Shown here piece by piece: positions 36,180-45,105 of a stretch of 64,000 bases of DNA; the stretch's first letter is position 1; each line of letters starts with the position of its first letter. The stretch is from the NCBI RefSeq assembly GCF_900111765.1, contig NZ_FOIB01000006.1:310001-374000 (forward strand), read 5' to 3'. The stretch comes from Myxococcus fulvus (GTDB taxonomy: Bacteria; Myxococcota; Myxococcia; Myxococcales; Myxococcaceae). The notes below the pieces were generated by a model. It worked only from the letters and a program-made list of their open reading frames with translations, made no database searches and was not told the DNA's origin. The position numbers and the translations under genes are program-made.

Positions 36180-36724
36180 GACAGACTCTCCTCCTCGAAC
36201 GCTTCCACCTGCTCGAGAAAGCGCGTGAAGTAGCGCACCCGACCCAGGGCATGCGACGCCTTTCTCACCGGCACCTGTGAGTCACTGTCGCCCTCCAGGG
36301 CGCGCAGGGCACCGGCCGCCTCGTCGAGCGCCGCCTTGCGACGCCCCTCCACCTGGGTCCCCATGGCCTGCACCCGCGTCAGGTCCTTCTTCTCCATCGC
36401 GGTGTCGAGCGCCTCGCGCAGCTCCATGACCTCCTCCAGGAACTCCAGGGGCATGTCCTTCTGCGCGCCCGCGTCCTCGCGGTCCAGGTCCACGCCGTGG
36501 AGCTTGAGCAGGTAGAAGGCGCGGCGCACCGGGTCCTTGAGCGCCTTGAAGGCCTCGTTGAGGGCGGTGGTGCCCTCCAGGGCCTTGAGGCGCTCGCGCG
36601 CGTCGGCCTGGGCCACGCGGTCCGGATGCAGCTGGAGCGACAGCTCGCGGTACTGCTTCTCCAGCGCCGGCACGTCCACGTCGTAGGCGCGCGGCAGCCC
36701 GAAGACGTCGAAGTGGGTCCTCAC
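36176..36724 (-). CDS. hscB: J-domain co-chaperone HscB
   Basis: 182 aa from a GTG at 36724, placed downstream of GGAG; longer frames upstream cross the hairpin after iscA and are rejected. The J domain starts [20 protein letters not shown] and has the HPD motif in QLHPDRVAQ (about residue 32), followed by [24 protein letters not shown]. The C-terminal helical IscU-binding bundle contains [16 protein letters not shown], a hallmark of HscB. It delivers IscU to HscA and stimulates its ATPase. It overlaps hscA by 4 bp. Confidence 0.93.
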
Positions 36725-36755
36725 TCGGTGTGCTCCATGGGGGCAGGGGGCGGAT

Positions 36756-36788
36756 AAACGAAAGGGGCCCGGCGGCTGGCCGGACCCC
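36756..36788 (-). terminator. Attenuator-like terminator inside the isc operon
   Basis: On the - strand GGGGTCCGGC (36788-36779) pairs with GCCGGGCCCC (36773-36764), one mismatch and 5-nt loop, followed by TTTCGTTT. It sits in the 115-bp gap between iscA and hscB, where the genes are otherwise contiguous. It would reduce read-through into hscBA-fdx and so lower the chaperone genes relative to iscSUA. Confidence 0.7.
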
Positions 36789-36839
36789 GCGTGACTGAAG
36801 GTCCCCCGCGCGAGGCGAGGGACGAGGGCTGTCCCCACG

Positions 36840-37241
36840 TCAGACGGAGAAGCTCTCTCCGCAGCCGCACGCGGCCTTGATGTTGGGGTTGTTGAGCTTG
36901 AAGCCGGAGGCCATGAGCGTCTGCTCGAACACCAGCTCCGTGCCAATGAGGTACAGGTAGCTCTTCGGGTCCACGAAGACGCGTACGCCGTCCTTCTCGA
37001 AGATCTTGTCGCGCTCGCGGGCCTTCTCGGACCACTCCATGGAGTACTGGAGTCCCGAGCACCCGCCGCCCTTCACGGCCAGCCGCAGGCCGGCCTCGGG
37101 CGTCTGGCGCTGCTCCAGGAGCTCCTTGAGCCGCGCCACGGCGCTGTCCGCCACGACGATGCCCTTGGGGGCCGACTTCGCCACGGGCGCCGCGTTGGCC
37201 ACCGGGCCGGGCGTCATCTGCTGGGTCGCCTGTTCGCTCAT
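36840..37241 (-). CDS. iscA: A-type Fe-S carrier IscA (HesB/IscA family)
   Basis: 133 aa from the ATG of MSEQATQ, which follows a textbook AGGAGGTGAACCC. The first 28 residues are a low-complexity extension; the A-type fold starts at KGIVVADSAVARLKELLE. The three conserved Cys are in GGGCSGLQY and ACGCGESF at the C terminus. It carries Fe-S clusters from IscU to apo-proteins or supplies iron. The extended N terminus is unusual against the 107-aa E. coli protein. Third gene of the isc operon. Confidence 0.94.
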   Translation of the reverse strand: MSEQATQQMTPGPVANAAPVAKSAPKGIVVADSAVARLKELLEQRQTPEAGLRLAVKGGGCSGLQYSMEWSEKARERDKIFEKDGVRVFVDPKSYLYLIGTELVFEQTLMASGFKLNNPNIKAACGCGESFSV

Positions 37242-37287
37242 GGGTTCACCTCCTGGAGTCATGTGAAGAGCACCGTGCTCCCAGGAC

Positions 37288-37689
37288 TTAAGATGCCTGG
37301 GCCTTGCGCGCGGCGCGCTTCTTCTTGAAGTCCTCGATGGCCGCCTTGATGGCGTCCTCGGCGAGGACCGAGCAGTGGATCTTCACCGGCGGCAGCGCCA
37401 GCTCGCGGGCCACGTCCTTGTTGGAGATGGTCATCGCCTGGTCCACCGTCTTGCCCTTCACCCACTCGGTGACCAGCGACGAGGACGCGATGGCGGAGCC
37501 GCAGCCGAAGGTCTTGAAGCGCGCGTCCTCGATGAGGCCGTCGTCCGAGATCTTCAACTGCAGGCGCATCACGTCGCCGCACGCGGGCGCGCCGACCAGA
37601 CCCGTGCCCACGTTCGGGTCTTCCTTGTCCATCGTCCCGACGTTGCGGGGGTTCTCGTAGTGGTCGATGACCTTGTCGCTGTAAGCCAT
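37288..37689 (-). CDS. iscU: Fe-S cluster scaffold IscU
   Basis: 133 aa from the ATG of MAYSDKVIDHYENPRNVGTMDK, the conserved N terminus. Cluster ligands are in ACGDVM (Cys about 37), CGSAIASSS (about 63) and HCSVLAED (about 105-106), and the HscA-recognition LPPVK motif is intact (LALPPVKIHCS). It assembles [2Fe-2S] from IscS sulfur. The C-terminal KKKRAARKAQAS tail is basic. The frame continues upstream but that part overlaps the gap after iscS and has no conserved residues. Confidence 0.96.
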   Translation of the reverse strand: MAYSDKVIDHYENPRNVGTMDKEDPNVGTGLVGAPACGDVMRLQLKISDDGLIEDARFKTFGCGSAIASSSLVTEWVKGKTVDQAMTISNKDVARELALPPVKIHCSVLAEDAIKAAIEDFKKKRAARKAQAS

Positions 37690-37787
37690 GCCAACTCCTT
37701 CAACCGATGCTTCGCACCAATGGTTCCGGCGAGCAATGCCCACCGTCCGGGGAGTCATGCGCCCCGCTGTCTGCTCGGGAAGGCGCG

Positions 37788-39152
37788 CTAATGCGCCGTC
37801 CACTCGATGCTCTTGAGGTCGATGCCTTCCTTGGCCATCTCGTACAGCGGGCTCATGTCGCGCAGCTTGCGCACCTTGTCCACGACGAGCTGGACGACGT
37901 AGTCGACCTCCTCCTCCGTGGTGAAGCGCCCCAGGCCGAAGCGGATGGAGCTGTGCGCCAGCTCCTCGTCCACGCCCAGCGCGCGCAGCACATACGAGGG
38001 CTCCAGCGAGGCGGACGTGCACGCGGAGCCGGACGACACCGCCACGTCCTTGATGCCCATCATCAGGGACTCGCCCTCGGCGTGGGCGAAGGAGATGTTG
38101 AGGTTGCCCGGCAGGCGGTGCTCCATCGAGCCGTTGATGATGGTCATGTCCAGCGCGTCCGTGAGGCCCTTGCGCAGCTTCTCGCGCAGCCGGAGGATTC
38201 GCGCGGACTCCTCGGCCAGCTCCTCGCGCGCCAGCTGCGCCGCGTGACCGAAGCCGACGATGGCCGACACGTTGAGCGTGCCCGAGCGCATGCCGCGCTC
38301 ATGACCGCCGCCGTCGATGATGGGGGCGATGCGCACGCGCGGCTTGCGGCGCACGTACAGGGCGCCGATGCCCTTGGGGCCGTACATCTTGTGCGAGGTG
38401 ATGGAGGCCAGGTCCACCTTCATGGCCTCAACATCGAAGGGCACCTTGCCGATGCCCTGCACCGCGTCGCAGTGGAAGAGGATGCCCTTCTTGCGGCACA
38501 GCGCGCCAATCTCCGCGACCGGCTGCACCACGCCGATCTCGTTGTTGGCGAACATGATGGAGACCAGCACCGTGCGAGGCGTCATCGCCTCCTCGAGCTT
38601 CTCCAGGTTGACGCGGCCGTCCTGCTCCACGTCCAGGTACGTCACGCGCGCGCCGCCGGTGGGCATGTCCGCCCACTTCTTGTACGTCGCGTCGTTCTCC
38701 ACGTCGTGCTTCGCGGCCAGCTCCGGTACTTCCTCGGGCGACACGTCGCGCTCGGCGAGCTGCGACAGGCGAAGCAGCTTGAGCTCGTCCAGGCGCTCCT
38801 GGCGCACGCGCTCCAGGCGCTTGCAGGTGTCCAGGATGGCCTTGTGCTCGGTCTTCAGGGTGATGATGTGGTCACCCTTCGACTTGTAGTACTCGATGAC
38901 CCCCTTGATGGCCAGGTTGTCGGACTCGGTGGCGCCGGAGGTGAAGACGATCTCCTGGTCCGTCGCGCCGATGAGCTCCGCCACCTGCTGGCGGGCCTTC
39001 TTCACCGCCGCCTCGGCCTTCCAGCCGAACACGTGGTTGCGACTGGACGCGTTGCCGAAGTCCTCGCGCAGATAGGGAAGCATCACGTCCAGCACGCGCG
39101 GGTCCAGCGGCGTGGTGGCGTGGTTGTCCATGTAGATCGGCAGCTTCACCAT
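37788..39152 (-). CDS. iscS: Cysteine desulfurase IscS with an internal insertion
   Basis: 454 aa from the ATG of [23 protein letters not shown]-enzyme features: [14 protein letters not shown] (72-84), H103 of [16 protein letters not shown] with the PLP Lys255, [14 protein letters not shown] and the mobile-loop nucleophile C378 in [21 protein letters not shown]. It takes sulfur from cysteine for IscU. Compared with E. coli IscS (404 aa) it carries about 50 extra residues, roughly 116-167, between L-E-R-V and A-R-V-T-Y-L, rich in Glu/Leu/Arg. First gene of the operon; iscR is not adjacent. Confidence 0.95.
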   Translation of the reverse strand: MVKLPIYMDNHATTPLDPRVLDVMLPYLREDFGNASSRNHVFGWKAEAAVKKARQQVAELIGATDQEIVFTSGATESDNLAIKGVIEYYKSKGDHIITLKTEHKAILDTCKRLERVRQERLDELKLLRLSQLAERDVSPEEVPELAAKHDVENDATYKKWADMPTGGARVTYLDVEQDGRVNLEKLEEAMTPRTVLVSIMFANNEIGVVQPVAEIGALCRKKGILFHCDAVQGIGKVPFDVEAMKVDLASITSHKMYGPKGIGALYVRRKPRVRIAPIIDGGGHERGMRSGTLNVSAIVGFGHAAQLAREELAEESARILRLREKLRKGLTDALDMTIINGSMEHRLPGNLNISFAHAEGESLMMGIKDVAVSSGSACTSASLEPSYVLRALGVDEELAHSSIRFGLGRFTTEEEVDYVVQLVVDKVRKLRDMSPLYEMAKEGIDLKSIEWTAH

Positions 39153-39520
39153 TGCGTCCCACACCTTCCTGAAGGGGCTTGCGACTGCCCCCGCACCCCG
39201 GCGCCACCCAGGGGGCGCGCTGCGGCGGGCATACACCGTCTCACATGAATGTGGACCGGACTGGTCAATTATAAAATCGGGTGCCCTCGGGTCAAGCGAA
39301 CATAAGGCGTACGGGAGACCTGCCGGGACTGGCTGGAAGGAGGGGATGTCGGCGTCGGAACGACTGCACCGGGGTGGATCACCCCGGGTGGGCCGTCCTG
39401 GCGCGGGGTGGTCCGGAATGGGGCGATGCGCGGGCCTCTTCGCGCGCAAGCGGCTGATTTCCCGAGGGGTGTGGGGCTGGCCGGGGGGCTGCAACCTGGG
39501 GGCGCCGCCAGGAGGCAGGC
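39153..39520. other. Divergent intergenic region iscS / SPFH gene
   Basis: It contains the isc promoter (separate entry). The + strand half, 39300-39500, has no clear promoter but ends with AGGAGG nine bases before the SPFH start. Short open frames here have no family features. Confidence 0.5.
39268..39295 (-). promoter_or_regulatory. Sigma-70-type promoter of the isc operon
   Basis: On the - strand TTGACC (39295-39290) is followed after 16 bp by a perfect TATAAT (39273-39268), a clear AT-rich island in GC-rich DNA. The transcript would start near 39261, about 109 nt before iscS. GACC-AGTCC-GGTC, an inverted repeat immediately downstream of the -10, could be an operator, but it does not match the IscR consensus well. 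Confidence 0.72.
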
Positions 39521-41347
39521 ATGAGCGCGAACGCGAAGCGGGTGAGGGAGTCGTCTGAGTCGTCGGACCAGGGCCGTGCACAGCTCGTCCGGATGGAGGG
39601 TGGCGGTGGGGGGATGGATAAGAACCGTTACTCGGACGGCTGGCGCGCGGGGAAGCCCGCCGAGGACCCGGAGAAGATGAAGCGCTGGGGCCTCATCACC
39701 GCCCGGCCGAGCGAGTTCCTGGTCCACATGCGCCGCGGCCGCGTGCGCGACATCAGCGGCCAGGGGGCCAGCTGCTTCAAGCTGCCGGGTGACTCGGTGG
39801 CCATCGTCCCCACCAGCATCCAGCGGCTGCAGTTCACCGCGGACCAGGTGACGAGCGAGAAGGTGGGCGTGCAGGTGACGGGCCTGGCGGTGTACCGCAT
39901 CGCGGATCCGCTGGTGGCCTTCCGCATGCTGAACTTCTCCTTCCCGGAGCGGGCGCAGGAGAAGCTGGCGGAGCTGCTCAGCGAGATGTTCGTGGGCGCC
40001 GCGCGCAGGCTCGTGGCCAACCTCTCCGTGGAGGAGTGCCTGTCCCGCCGCAAGGAGGGCATCGCCGCGGAGCTGATGCGCGAGATCGCGCCGGTGCTGT
40101 CGGGGCAGGGGCGTCTGGAGGACTCGACGGACGCGGGCTGGGGCGTGCTGCTGGACACGATTGAAATCCAGGACGTGCGCGTCCTGTCGTCCACCGTCTT
40201 CGAGAACATGCAGGCGCGCTTCCGCCGCGAGCAGGAGCGTCAGGCGCGCGAAGCGGAGCTGGCCAAGGAGCGCTTCGTCCACCGCGAGGAGACGGAGGCC
40301 GAGCGGCAGCTGAGCCTGCAGAAGCTGGAGGCCGAGGACGAGGTGCGCCAGCGCCGGCAGGGCGCGGACGAGCAGTCGCGGCTGGAGACGCTGGCCGTCG
40401 AGGCACGCGTGGCCGAGGCGAAGCTCGCGCAGGAGCGCACGCTGAAGCAGGAGCAGGCGACGGTGGAGCGCGAGGTGGCGCTCACCAAGCTCGCCGCCGA
40501 GCAGGACGTGCGTCAGAAGAAGCAGGTGGCCGACGAGCAGTCCAAGCTGGAGGCGCTCACCGCCGAGGCGCGGCTGGCCGAGGCGAAGATCGTCTCCGAG
40601 CGGCAGCTGGCCACCAGCCGCGCGCAGGTGGAGATGGAGAAGCTGTCGCGCGAGCAGGAGCTGGAGGGGGCCCGCGCGCGCATCGCCCTGGAGAAGCTCA
40701 AGCGCGAGCAGGACGCGGACGTGGGCCGCGCGAAGCTGGAGCTGGAGAAGCAGAAGCTGCTGCAGGAGGCCGAGGCCGCCCAGGCGCGCTTCGAGCTGGT
40801 GCGGCTGCAGCGCGAGCAGGAGAACGAGAGCGCGAAGGCGACCATCGAGCTGGAGCGGCTGCGCCGGGAGCAGGAGCAGCAGAACGCGCTGGCGCAGATG
40901 GAGTTGGAGCGGCTGCGCCGGGAGCAGGAGCAGGCGGCGGCCCGGCACGAGGGGCAGCTGGCCGAGCAGCTCCAGGAGGTGGAGAAGCTCAAGGCGCAGC
41001 TGCAGGTGGTGCAGTCGCGGCGCGGAATCGCCGAGGCGGAGGTGGCCATCGCGGAGCTGGAGGTGCGGCGGGAGAACGCGCGGCAGGAGCTGGAGCTGTC
41101 GCGGGCCCGGGCCCTGCGGGACATCGAGAACACCATCAGTCCTGAGGTCATCCAGATGACGCTGGCGCAGCAGCTTCCCCAGGTGGCGGCCGCGTTCCAG
41201 CAGAAGATGGGCGAGGTCCACGTCACGGCGGTGGATGGGGCGAACCCCTTTGGCTACATCGCCGCCGCGGTGGAGGGCGTCATGGGGCTGGCGCGGTCCG
41301 CGGGCCTGAAGGTGCCCGCCTCCTCGCTTGCCCCCACGGCGCAGTAG
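39521..41347 (+). CDS. SPFH/band-7 domain protein with long coiled coil
   Basis: 608 aa; ATG after AGGAGG. After a polar N terminus (about 50 aa, no membrane helix visible), residues about 55-225 form an SPFH domain ([21 protein letters not shown], then [35 protein letters not shown]). A 300-residue coiled coil rich in Glu/Arg/Ala/Gln follows; it contains a duplicated segment ([20 protein letters not shown] at about 274 and [20 protein letters not shown] at about 328). The C terminus ([20 protein letters not shown] onward) resembles flotillin oligomerisation tails. Likely a membrane-scaffold or cytosolic assembly protein; role not known. Confidence 0.85.
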   Translation: MSANAKRVRESSESSDQGRAQLVRMEGGGGGMDKNRYSDGWRAGKPAEDPEKMKRWGLITARPSEFLVHMRRGRVRDISGQGASCFKLPGDSVAIVPTSIQRLQFTADQVTSEKVGVQVTGLAVYRIADPLVAFRMLNFSFPERAQEKLAELLSEMFVGAARRLVANLSVEECLSRRKEGIAAELMREIAPVLSGQGRLEDSTDAGWGVLLDTIEIQDVRVLSSTVFENMQARFRREQERQAREAELAKERFVHREETEAERQLSLQKLEAEDEVRQRRQGADEQSRLETLAVEARVAEAKLAQERTLKQEQATVEREVALTKLAAEQDVRQKKQVADEQSKLEALTAEARLAEAKIVSERQLATSRAQVEMEKLSREQELEGARARIALEKLKREQDADVGRAKLELEKQKLLQEAEAAQARFELVRLQREQENESAKATIELERLRREQEQQNALAQMELERLRREQEQAAARHEGQLAEQLQEVEKLKAQLQVVQSRRGIAEAEVAIAELEVRRENARQELELSRARALRDIENTISPEVIQMTLAQQLPQVAAAFQQKMGEVHVTAVDGANPFGYIAAAVEGVMGLARSAGLKVPASSLAPTAQ

Positions 41348-41413
41348 CCCCCGGGCCGGGGCCTGCGTATACAAAGCGGGCCCTTTTGCTCGGGACGACG
41401 GAAGAGAGCGCGC

Positions 41414-42856
41414 ATGAATGCCAAGAAGCTCGGGTTGATGGCCGTACTGGCCGGCGTGGCGGTGGTGGTGGTGCCGTGGCTGTTGCCCACCGGCCCCAGC
41501 ACCGAGCTCGACGCGGCGCGTTTCCTGGAGTCGGGCAGCCTCTTCCTCGGCGCGGCCATCGTCTTCGGCGGGGGTCTGCTCACCGCGCTGACGCCCTGCG
41601 TCTACCCGCTCATTCCCATCACGGTCTCCGTCTTCGGCGCCCGGAAGGCGGAGAGCCGGGGCAAGGCGATGCTGCTCACCACGTCCTACATCGTGGGCAT
41701 GGGCGTGGTGTTCAGCGGCCTGGGCATCCTGGCGGCGAAGACGGGCCAGGCGTTCGGCTCGATGTTGGGGCACCCCGCGGTGGTGACGGGGCTGGCGGTG
41801 TTCCTGCTGCTGCTCGCCTCGTCGATGTTCGGCGCGTTCGAGCTGGCGCTGCCGTCGGGGCTGCAGACGCGGCTGAACTCGGTGGGCGGCGCGGGTGTGG
41901 CGGGCGCGTTCCTGATGGGCAGCGTGTCGGGCTTCCTGGCGGCGCCGTGCACGGGGCCGGTGCTCACGGGGCTGCTCGCCTTCGTGGCGAAGACGGCGAA
42001 CGTGACGCTGGGCGCGTCGCTGCTGTTCATCTATGCGTTGGGCATCGGCGTGCCGTTCTTCATCCTCGGTGTGTCCACGGTGCGGCTGCCCAAGAGCGGC
42101 GTGTGGATGGAGTGGGTGAAGAGCGTGCTGGGCATCATGCTCGTCGCGCTGGCGTTCAGCTATCTGAAGGACGCGTCGCCGTGGGCGCGCGACGTGGTGA
42201 AGGCGGCGGGCGCGGAGCTGGGGCGTCTGCCGGGCGCGGCGCTGGCGGGTGCGCTCGCGGTGGTGGGCGTGCTCCTGGGCGCGGTGCACCGCTCGTTCAA
42301 GGAAGGCGCGCGCGACTTCTCGTTCAAGGCGTTCGGTGTGGCGCTGGTGGTGGTGGCGCTGATGGTGCGCGGTGGCGCGCTGGACGCGGGCCCGGTGGGC
42401 GAGCTGTGGGTGCGTCTGGGCGTGGCCGAGCGTCCGCAGGCGCCGACGTGGGCGTGGGACCACGTGATGCCCGCGAAGAAGGCGACCTTCTCTCGCGAGG
42501 CGTTCGACCAGGTGCTGGCCCAGGCGAAGGCCGAGGGCCGCCCGGTGCTCATCGACTTCTTCGCGGACTGGTGCGCGGCCTGCAAGGAGCTGGACCGCGA
42601 GACGTATCCAGCGCCGCAGGTCATCTCGCAGTCGTCCGAGGGGCAGTTCCTCACCATCAAGATCGACGCGACGAACAGCGACGACGCGCTCGACGCGCTG
42701 ATGGAGCGCTTCGGCGTGGAGGGCCTGCCCACCGTGGCCTTCGTGTCGCAGACGGGCACGGAGCTCAAGCGCCCGCGCGTCACCGGCTTCCTGGAGCCCG
42801 TGCCGTTCGCCGAGCAGATGCGCAAGGCGCGCTGCAGCGAGGGCGCCTCCTGCTGA
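41414..42856 (+). CDS. dsbD: Thiol:disulfide interchange protein DsbD, lacking the alpha domain
   Basis: 480 aa. The membrane domain (about eight helices) carries the redox Cys pair C62 in LTPCVYPLIPITVS and C178 in AAPCTGPVLTG. The C-terminal thioredoxin-like gamma domain has W-C387-A-A-C390-K in FFADWCAACKELDRETYP. DsbD passes electrons from cytosolic thioredoxin across the membrane for periplasmic disulfide reduction or cytochrome c maturation. The N-terminal periplasmic alpha domain of E. coli DsbD is missing; only a short N-terminal anchor precedes the membrane domain, so a separate periplasmic acceptor must exist. It is 66 bp after the SPFH gene on the same strand. Confidence 0.93.
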   Translation: MNAKKLGLMAVLAGVAVVVVPWLLPTGPSTELDAARFLESGSLFLGAAIVFGGGLLTALTPCVYPLIPITVSVFGARKAESRGKAMLLTTSYIVGMGVVFSGLGILAAKTGQAFGSMLGHPAVVTGLAVFLLLLASSMFGAFELALPSGLQTRLNSVGGAGVAGAFLMGSVSGFLAAPCTGPVLTGLLAFVAKTANVTLGASLLFIYALGIGVPFFILGVSTVRLPKSGVWMEWVKSVLGIMLVALAFSYLKDASPWARDVVKAAGAELGRLPGAALAGALAVVGVLLGAVHRSFKEGARDFSFKAFGVALVVVALMVRGGALDAGPVGELWVRLGVAERPQAPTWAWDHVMPAKKATFSREAFDQVLAQAKAEGRPVLIDFFADWCAACKELDRETYPAPQVISQSSEGQFLTIKIDATNSDDALDALMERFGVEGLPTVAFVSQTGTELKRPRVTGFLEPVPFAEQMRKARCSEGASC

Positions 42857-42889
42857 GCACGCTGCGCGCTTCGTGAGACGGCTCGACGC

Positions 42890-43507
42890 TCAGTCCCCGT
42901 CGTCCTCGTCACAGGACGGCGCCGGGCCCCGGCCGCGGCTCGCGAGCACCCGGTCGATCATCTTCTCGTGCAGGTCGTAGAGCGGCCGGGCGACGTCCTC
43001 GCCCTCCAGGTACGCGAGCGCACCGGCGATGGCTTCAATCGTCGACATGCCGTCTGGATGCGGCGGCCTGCGCAGCCGGCGTGAATCCACCGGCGGCGGA
43101 GGCAGCTTCAGTCCGGGCAGCCTGCGCAACCCCGGCAGGCGCTGCACCATGCGGCGCGCCTGTCCCCAGCTCCCGTCCAGGACGATGAGCCTCCGGGGCT
43201 TCTCCGCCTCCGGTGCGACGGTCTGCTGCGCGTCCGGGAACAGGAGCCACGTGGAGCCGTCATCCTCCAGCACCGACGCATCGAAGCGCTGACCCGGCGA
43301 GCCATACGAGACGATGTGACAGCGCGGCAGCGCGAGCGCCGCCATGCGCGCGGTGTTCGTCGACTTCAGCGTCTCCTTGTGGTGACGGATGACGAGCAGC
43401 TCCGTGCGCGTGGGGATGCTCGGGAGCTCGGCGCACAGGCACAGCGGGGAAGGCAGGAAGCAGCGCGGACAGCGGCCCGCGAGGTCCTCCGGAGTTCGAG
43501 ACCTCAT
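42890..43507 (-). CDS. tapT: DTW-domain tRNA-uridine aminocarboxypropyltransferase
   Basis: 205 aa. Conserved parts of the DTW domain: N-terminal CPRCFLPSPLCLCAELP (zinc-like Cys cluster), LLVIRHHKETLKSTNTARMAALALP, the signature LIVLDGSWGQARRMVQRLPGLRRLPG, and PDGMSTIEAIAGALAYLEG. The core D-x-T-W motif appears as D-G-S-W. The E. coli homologue transfers the 3-amino-3-carboxypropyl group from SAM to U47 of some tRNAs (acp3U). The gene start overlaps the end of the next upstream gene by 4 bp, so they form an operon. The symbol is by homology. Confidence 0.85.
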   Translation of the reverse strand: MRSRTPEDLAGRCPRCFLPSPLCLCAELPSIPTRTELLVIRHHKETLKSTNTARMAALALPRCHIVSYGSPGQRFDASVLEDDGSTWLLFPDAQQTVAPEAEKPRRLIVLDGSWGQARRMVQRLPGLRRLPGLKLPPPPVDSRRLRRPPHPDGMSTIEAIAGALAYLEGEDVARPLYDLHEKMIDRVLASRGRGPAPSCDEDDGD

Positions 43508-44052
43508 TTCCCCTGACGGTAGCGCTCCATCAAGGCTTTCGCCTCGCGAAGCTTCTCCTCCACGTAGCGGTCATCCGCGTCCGGCTCGTAGTCCGCGTCC
43601 GGCACGTCGAGCTGGAAGATGGCGGAGAGGAGAATGGGCGCGACCTCCAGCCACTCGGCCGTGCGGTTGAGCGCGGCCTGCCTGCGGCCCGCGAAGGTCT
43701 CCGGTCCATCCTCCGGCCCACAGCGGCAGATGCGCGCCGAGTCTCCGGAGACGTCCACGTAGAGCCCGAGCACCTCGGCGTCGACCTCGGCCGCCAGCGC
43801 GCACGTGGCCTCGCTGACGTACGCGGCCATGGCCTGCGCCGCCGAACGCTCCGTGAGCGAGCGCACCAGGTACACCTGCCACCCGGCCTCCGACAGCGCC
43901 CCGGACTCCTGGATGGGCGTCAGCTCCGCGGGCGGTGCCTGGATGCGCGACAGCAGCCGTCGCACGGGCGCCTCCAGCCGCTCCAGCCTCGCGCTCGACG
44001 CGGGGCAGAAGAAGAGGACGCGGTACTCACGACTGTCTGCTGCGGTTTCCAT
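43504..44052 (-). CDS. Hypothetical protein co-transcribed with the DTW enzyme
   Basis: About 182 aa from METAADSREYRVLFFC; ATG at 44058 or TTG at 44070 are alternatives, and no ribosome-binding site decides. No known domain is recognised. The sequence alternates helix and strand (YRVLFFCPASSARLERLEAPVRRLLSR, then GWQVYLVRSLTERSAAQAMAAYVSEATCALAAEVDAEVLGLYVDVSGD) and ends with an acidic D-A-D-Y-E-P-D-A-D-D-R-Y-V-E-E-K segment. The predicted protein is soluble. Its stop overlaps the next start (ATGA), which suggests a link with tRNA modification, but this is only neighbourhood evidence. Confidence 0.65.
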   Translation of the reverse strand: METAADSREYRVLFFCPASSARLERLEAPVRRLLSRIQAPPAELTPIQESGALSEAGWQVYLVRSLTERSAAQAMAAYVSEATCALAAEVDAEVLGLYVDVSGDSARICRCGPEDGPETFAGRRQAALNRTAEWLEVAPILLSAIFQLDVPDADYEPDADDRYVEEKLREAKALMERYRQGK

Positions 44053-44155
44053 GGGCATACGGCGTCGCAAGCACGGCGCTGCGGGGAGAAGCTGCGTTGG
44101 CCCAAGAGGACCAAAGGATTCCCCGACCTTGCAAGTGGGGAGTTGGGTGGAGATT

Positions 44156-45025
44156 TCAAGACGTGGCGGACGGGAGGGCCATGTTTGACGCGGGCGCCCG
44201 ACGCTCGGAGGCGACCCAGACCCCCGCGGCCAGCACCAGGAGTCCCCCCGCCACGCCCACGGGTGTGAGCGCCTCGGAGAAGACGGCCCAGCCCACCAGG
44301 GAGGCCGTGAGCGGCTCCAGGTACGTCAGCGCCCCGGCCGCCGCCGTGGGCACCCGGCTCAGCCCCGCATTGAAGAGGCACGTCCCGGCGAGGCCGCACA
44401 CCGCGCCCCCGGCGAGCACCTGGAGGGTGGCGGAGTCCAGCGCCGTCGGCAGCGCGTCCGTCCCGGCGATGAGCAGCAGCACCCCGGCGGACACCGGCGC
44501 GTGCAGCGAGGCCACGGCCAGCGGCGAGTAGGCCCGCGTCGCCGCCTTCGTCCCCAGGACGATGGCCGCGAAGAACAGGGCGCTGCCCGCGCCCAGCGCC
44601 GCCGTCATCCCCGCTCCTCCCTGTCCATCGGGCCGGCCGATGAGCATCACCAGCCCCACCAGCGTCACCGGCCCGGCGACGAGGGCCCGCACGGAGCGCT
44701 TCTCCCCCAGCACCCAGGGCGCGGCGAACGCGAGCAGCAGGGGGGCGAGATAGTGCGTGAGCACGGCCACCGACACGGGACCGCGCTTCATGGCGGCGAA
44801 GAACAGGCTGATGTTGGCCGCGTCCGCCAGGGCCACGACGAGCAGGGCCAGGGTGGCGCGCCGGTCATGGAACGGGGCGCCGCGCAGCAGCAGGGGCACC
44901 GGCAGCGACATGGCGACGAGCGCCAGGAACGCGTTCTGCGCCCAGGACAGGCCCGCGGGCCGGAGGAAGAGGGACCAGCACCCCCAGAGGGTGGCCCCCG
45001 CCGCGACCATCGCGAAATGCCGCAC
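44156..45025 (-). CDS. DMT-superfamily (EamA) transporter
   Basis: 289 aa, GTG start. Ten hydrophobic segments arranged as two EamA repeats of five helices each. Repeat 1 includes WGCWSLFLRPAGLSWAQNAFLALVAM and ADAANISLFFAAMKRGPVSVAVLTHYLAPLLLAF; repeat 2 begins at the GSALFFAAIVLGTKAAT helix and includes LAGTCLFNAGLSRVPTAAAGALTYLEPLTASLVGW. These are the family's conserved helix 4 and helix 9 regions. Substrate (amino acids, metabolites, drugs) is not predictable. It stands alone, divergent from a histidine kinase gene 80 bp away. Confidence 0.88.
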   Translation of the reverse strand: MRHFAMVAAGATLWGCWSLFLRPAGLSWAQNAFLALVAMSLPVPLLLRGAPFHDRRATLALLVVALADAANISLFFAAMKRGPVSVAVLTHYLAPLLLAFAAPWVLGEKRSVRALVAGPVTLVGLVMLIGRPDGQGGAGMTAALGAGSALFFAAIVLGTKAATRAYSPLAVASLHAPVSAGVLLLIAGTDALPTALDSATLQVLAGGAVCGLAGTCLFNAGLSRVPTAAAGALTYLEPLTASLVGWAVFSEALTPVGVAGGLLVLAAGVWVASERRAPASNMALPSATS

Positions 45026-45105
45026 TGCTCGTGACTCCTGGTGACGTCGGAGCGCCTCCAGGCGCCGACGGGGCGCACACTAGGAACATCTGCCACACTC
45101 CGTCC

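Noticed and set aside
39269-42463. 1064-aa - strand frame opposite the SPFH and dsbD genes
   Set aside because: Antisense frame with Leu/Arg/His/Gln low complexity; both + strand genes have clear domains and ribosome-binding sites.
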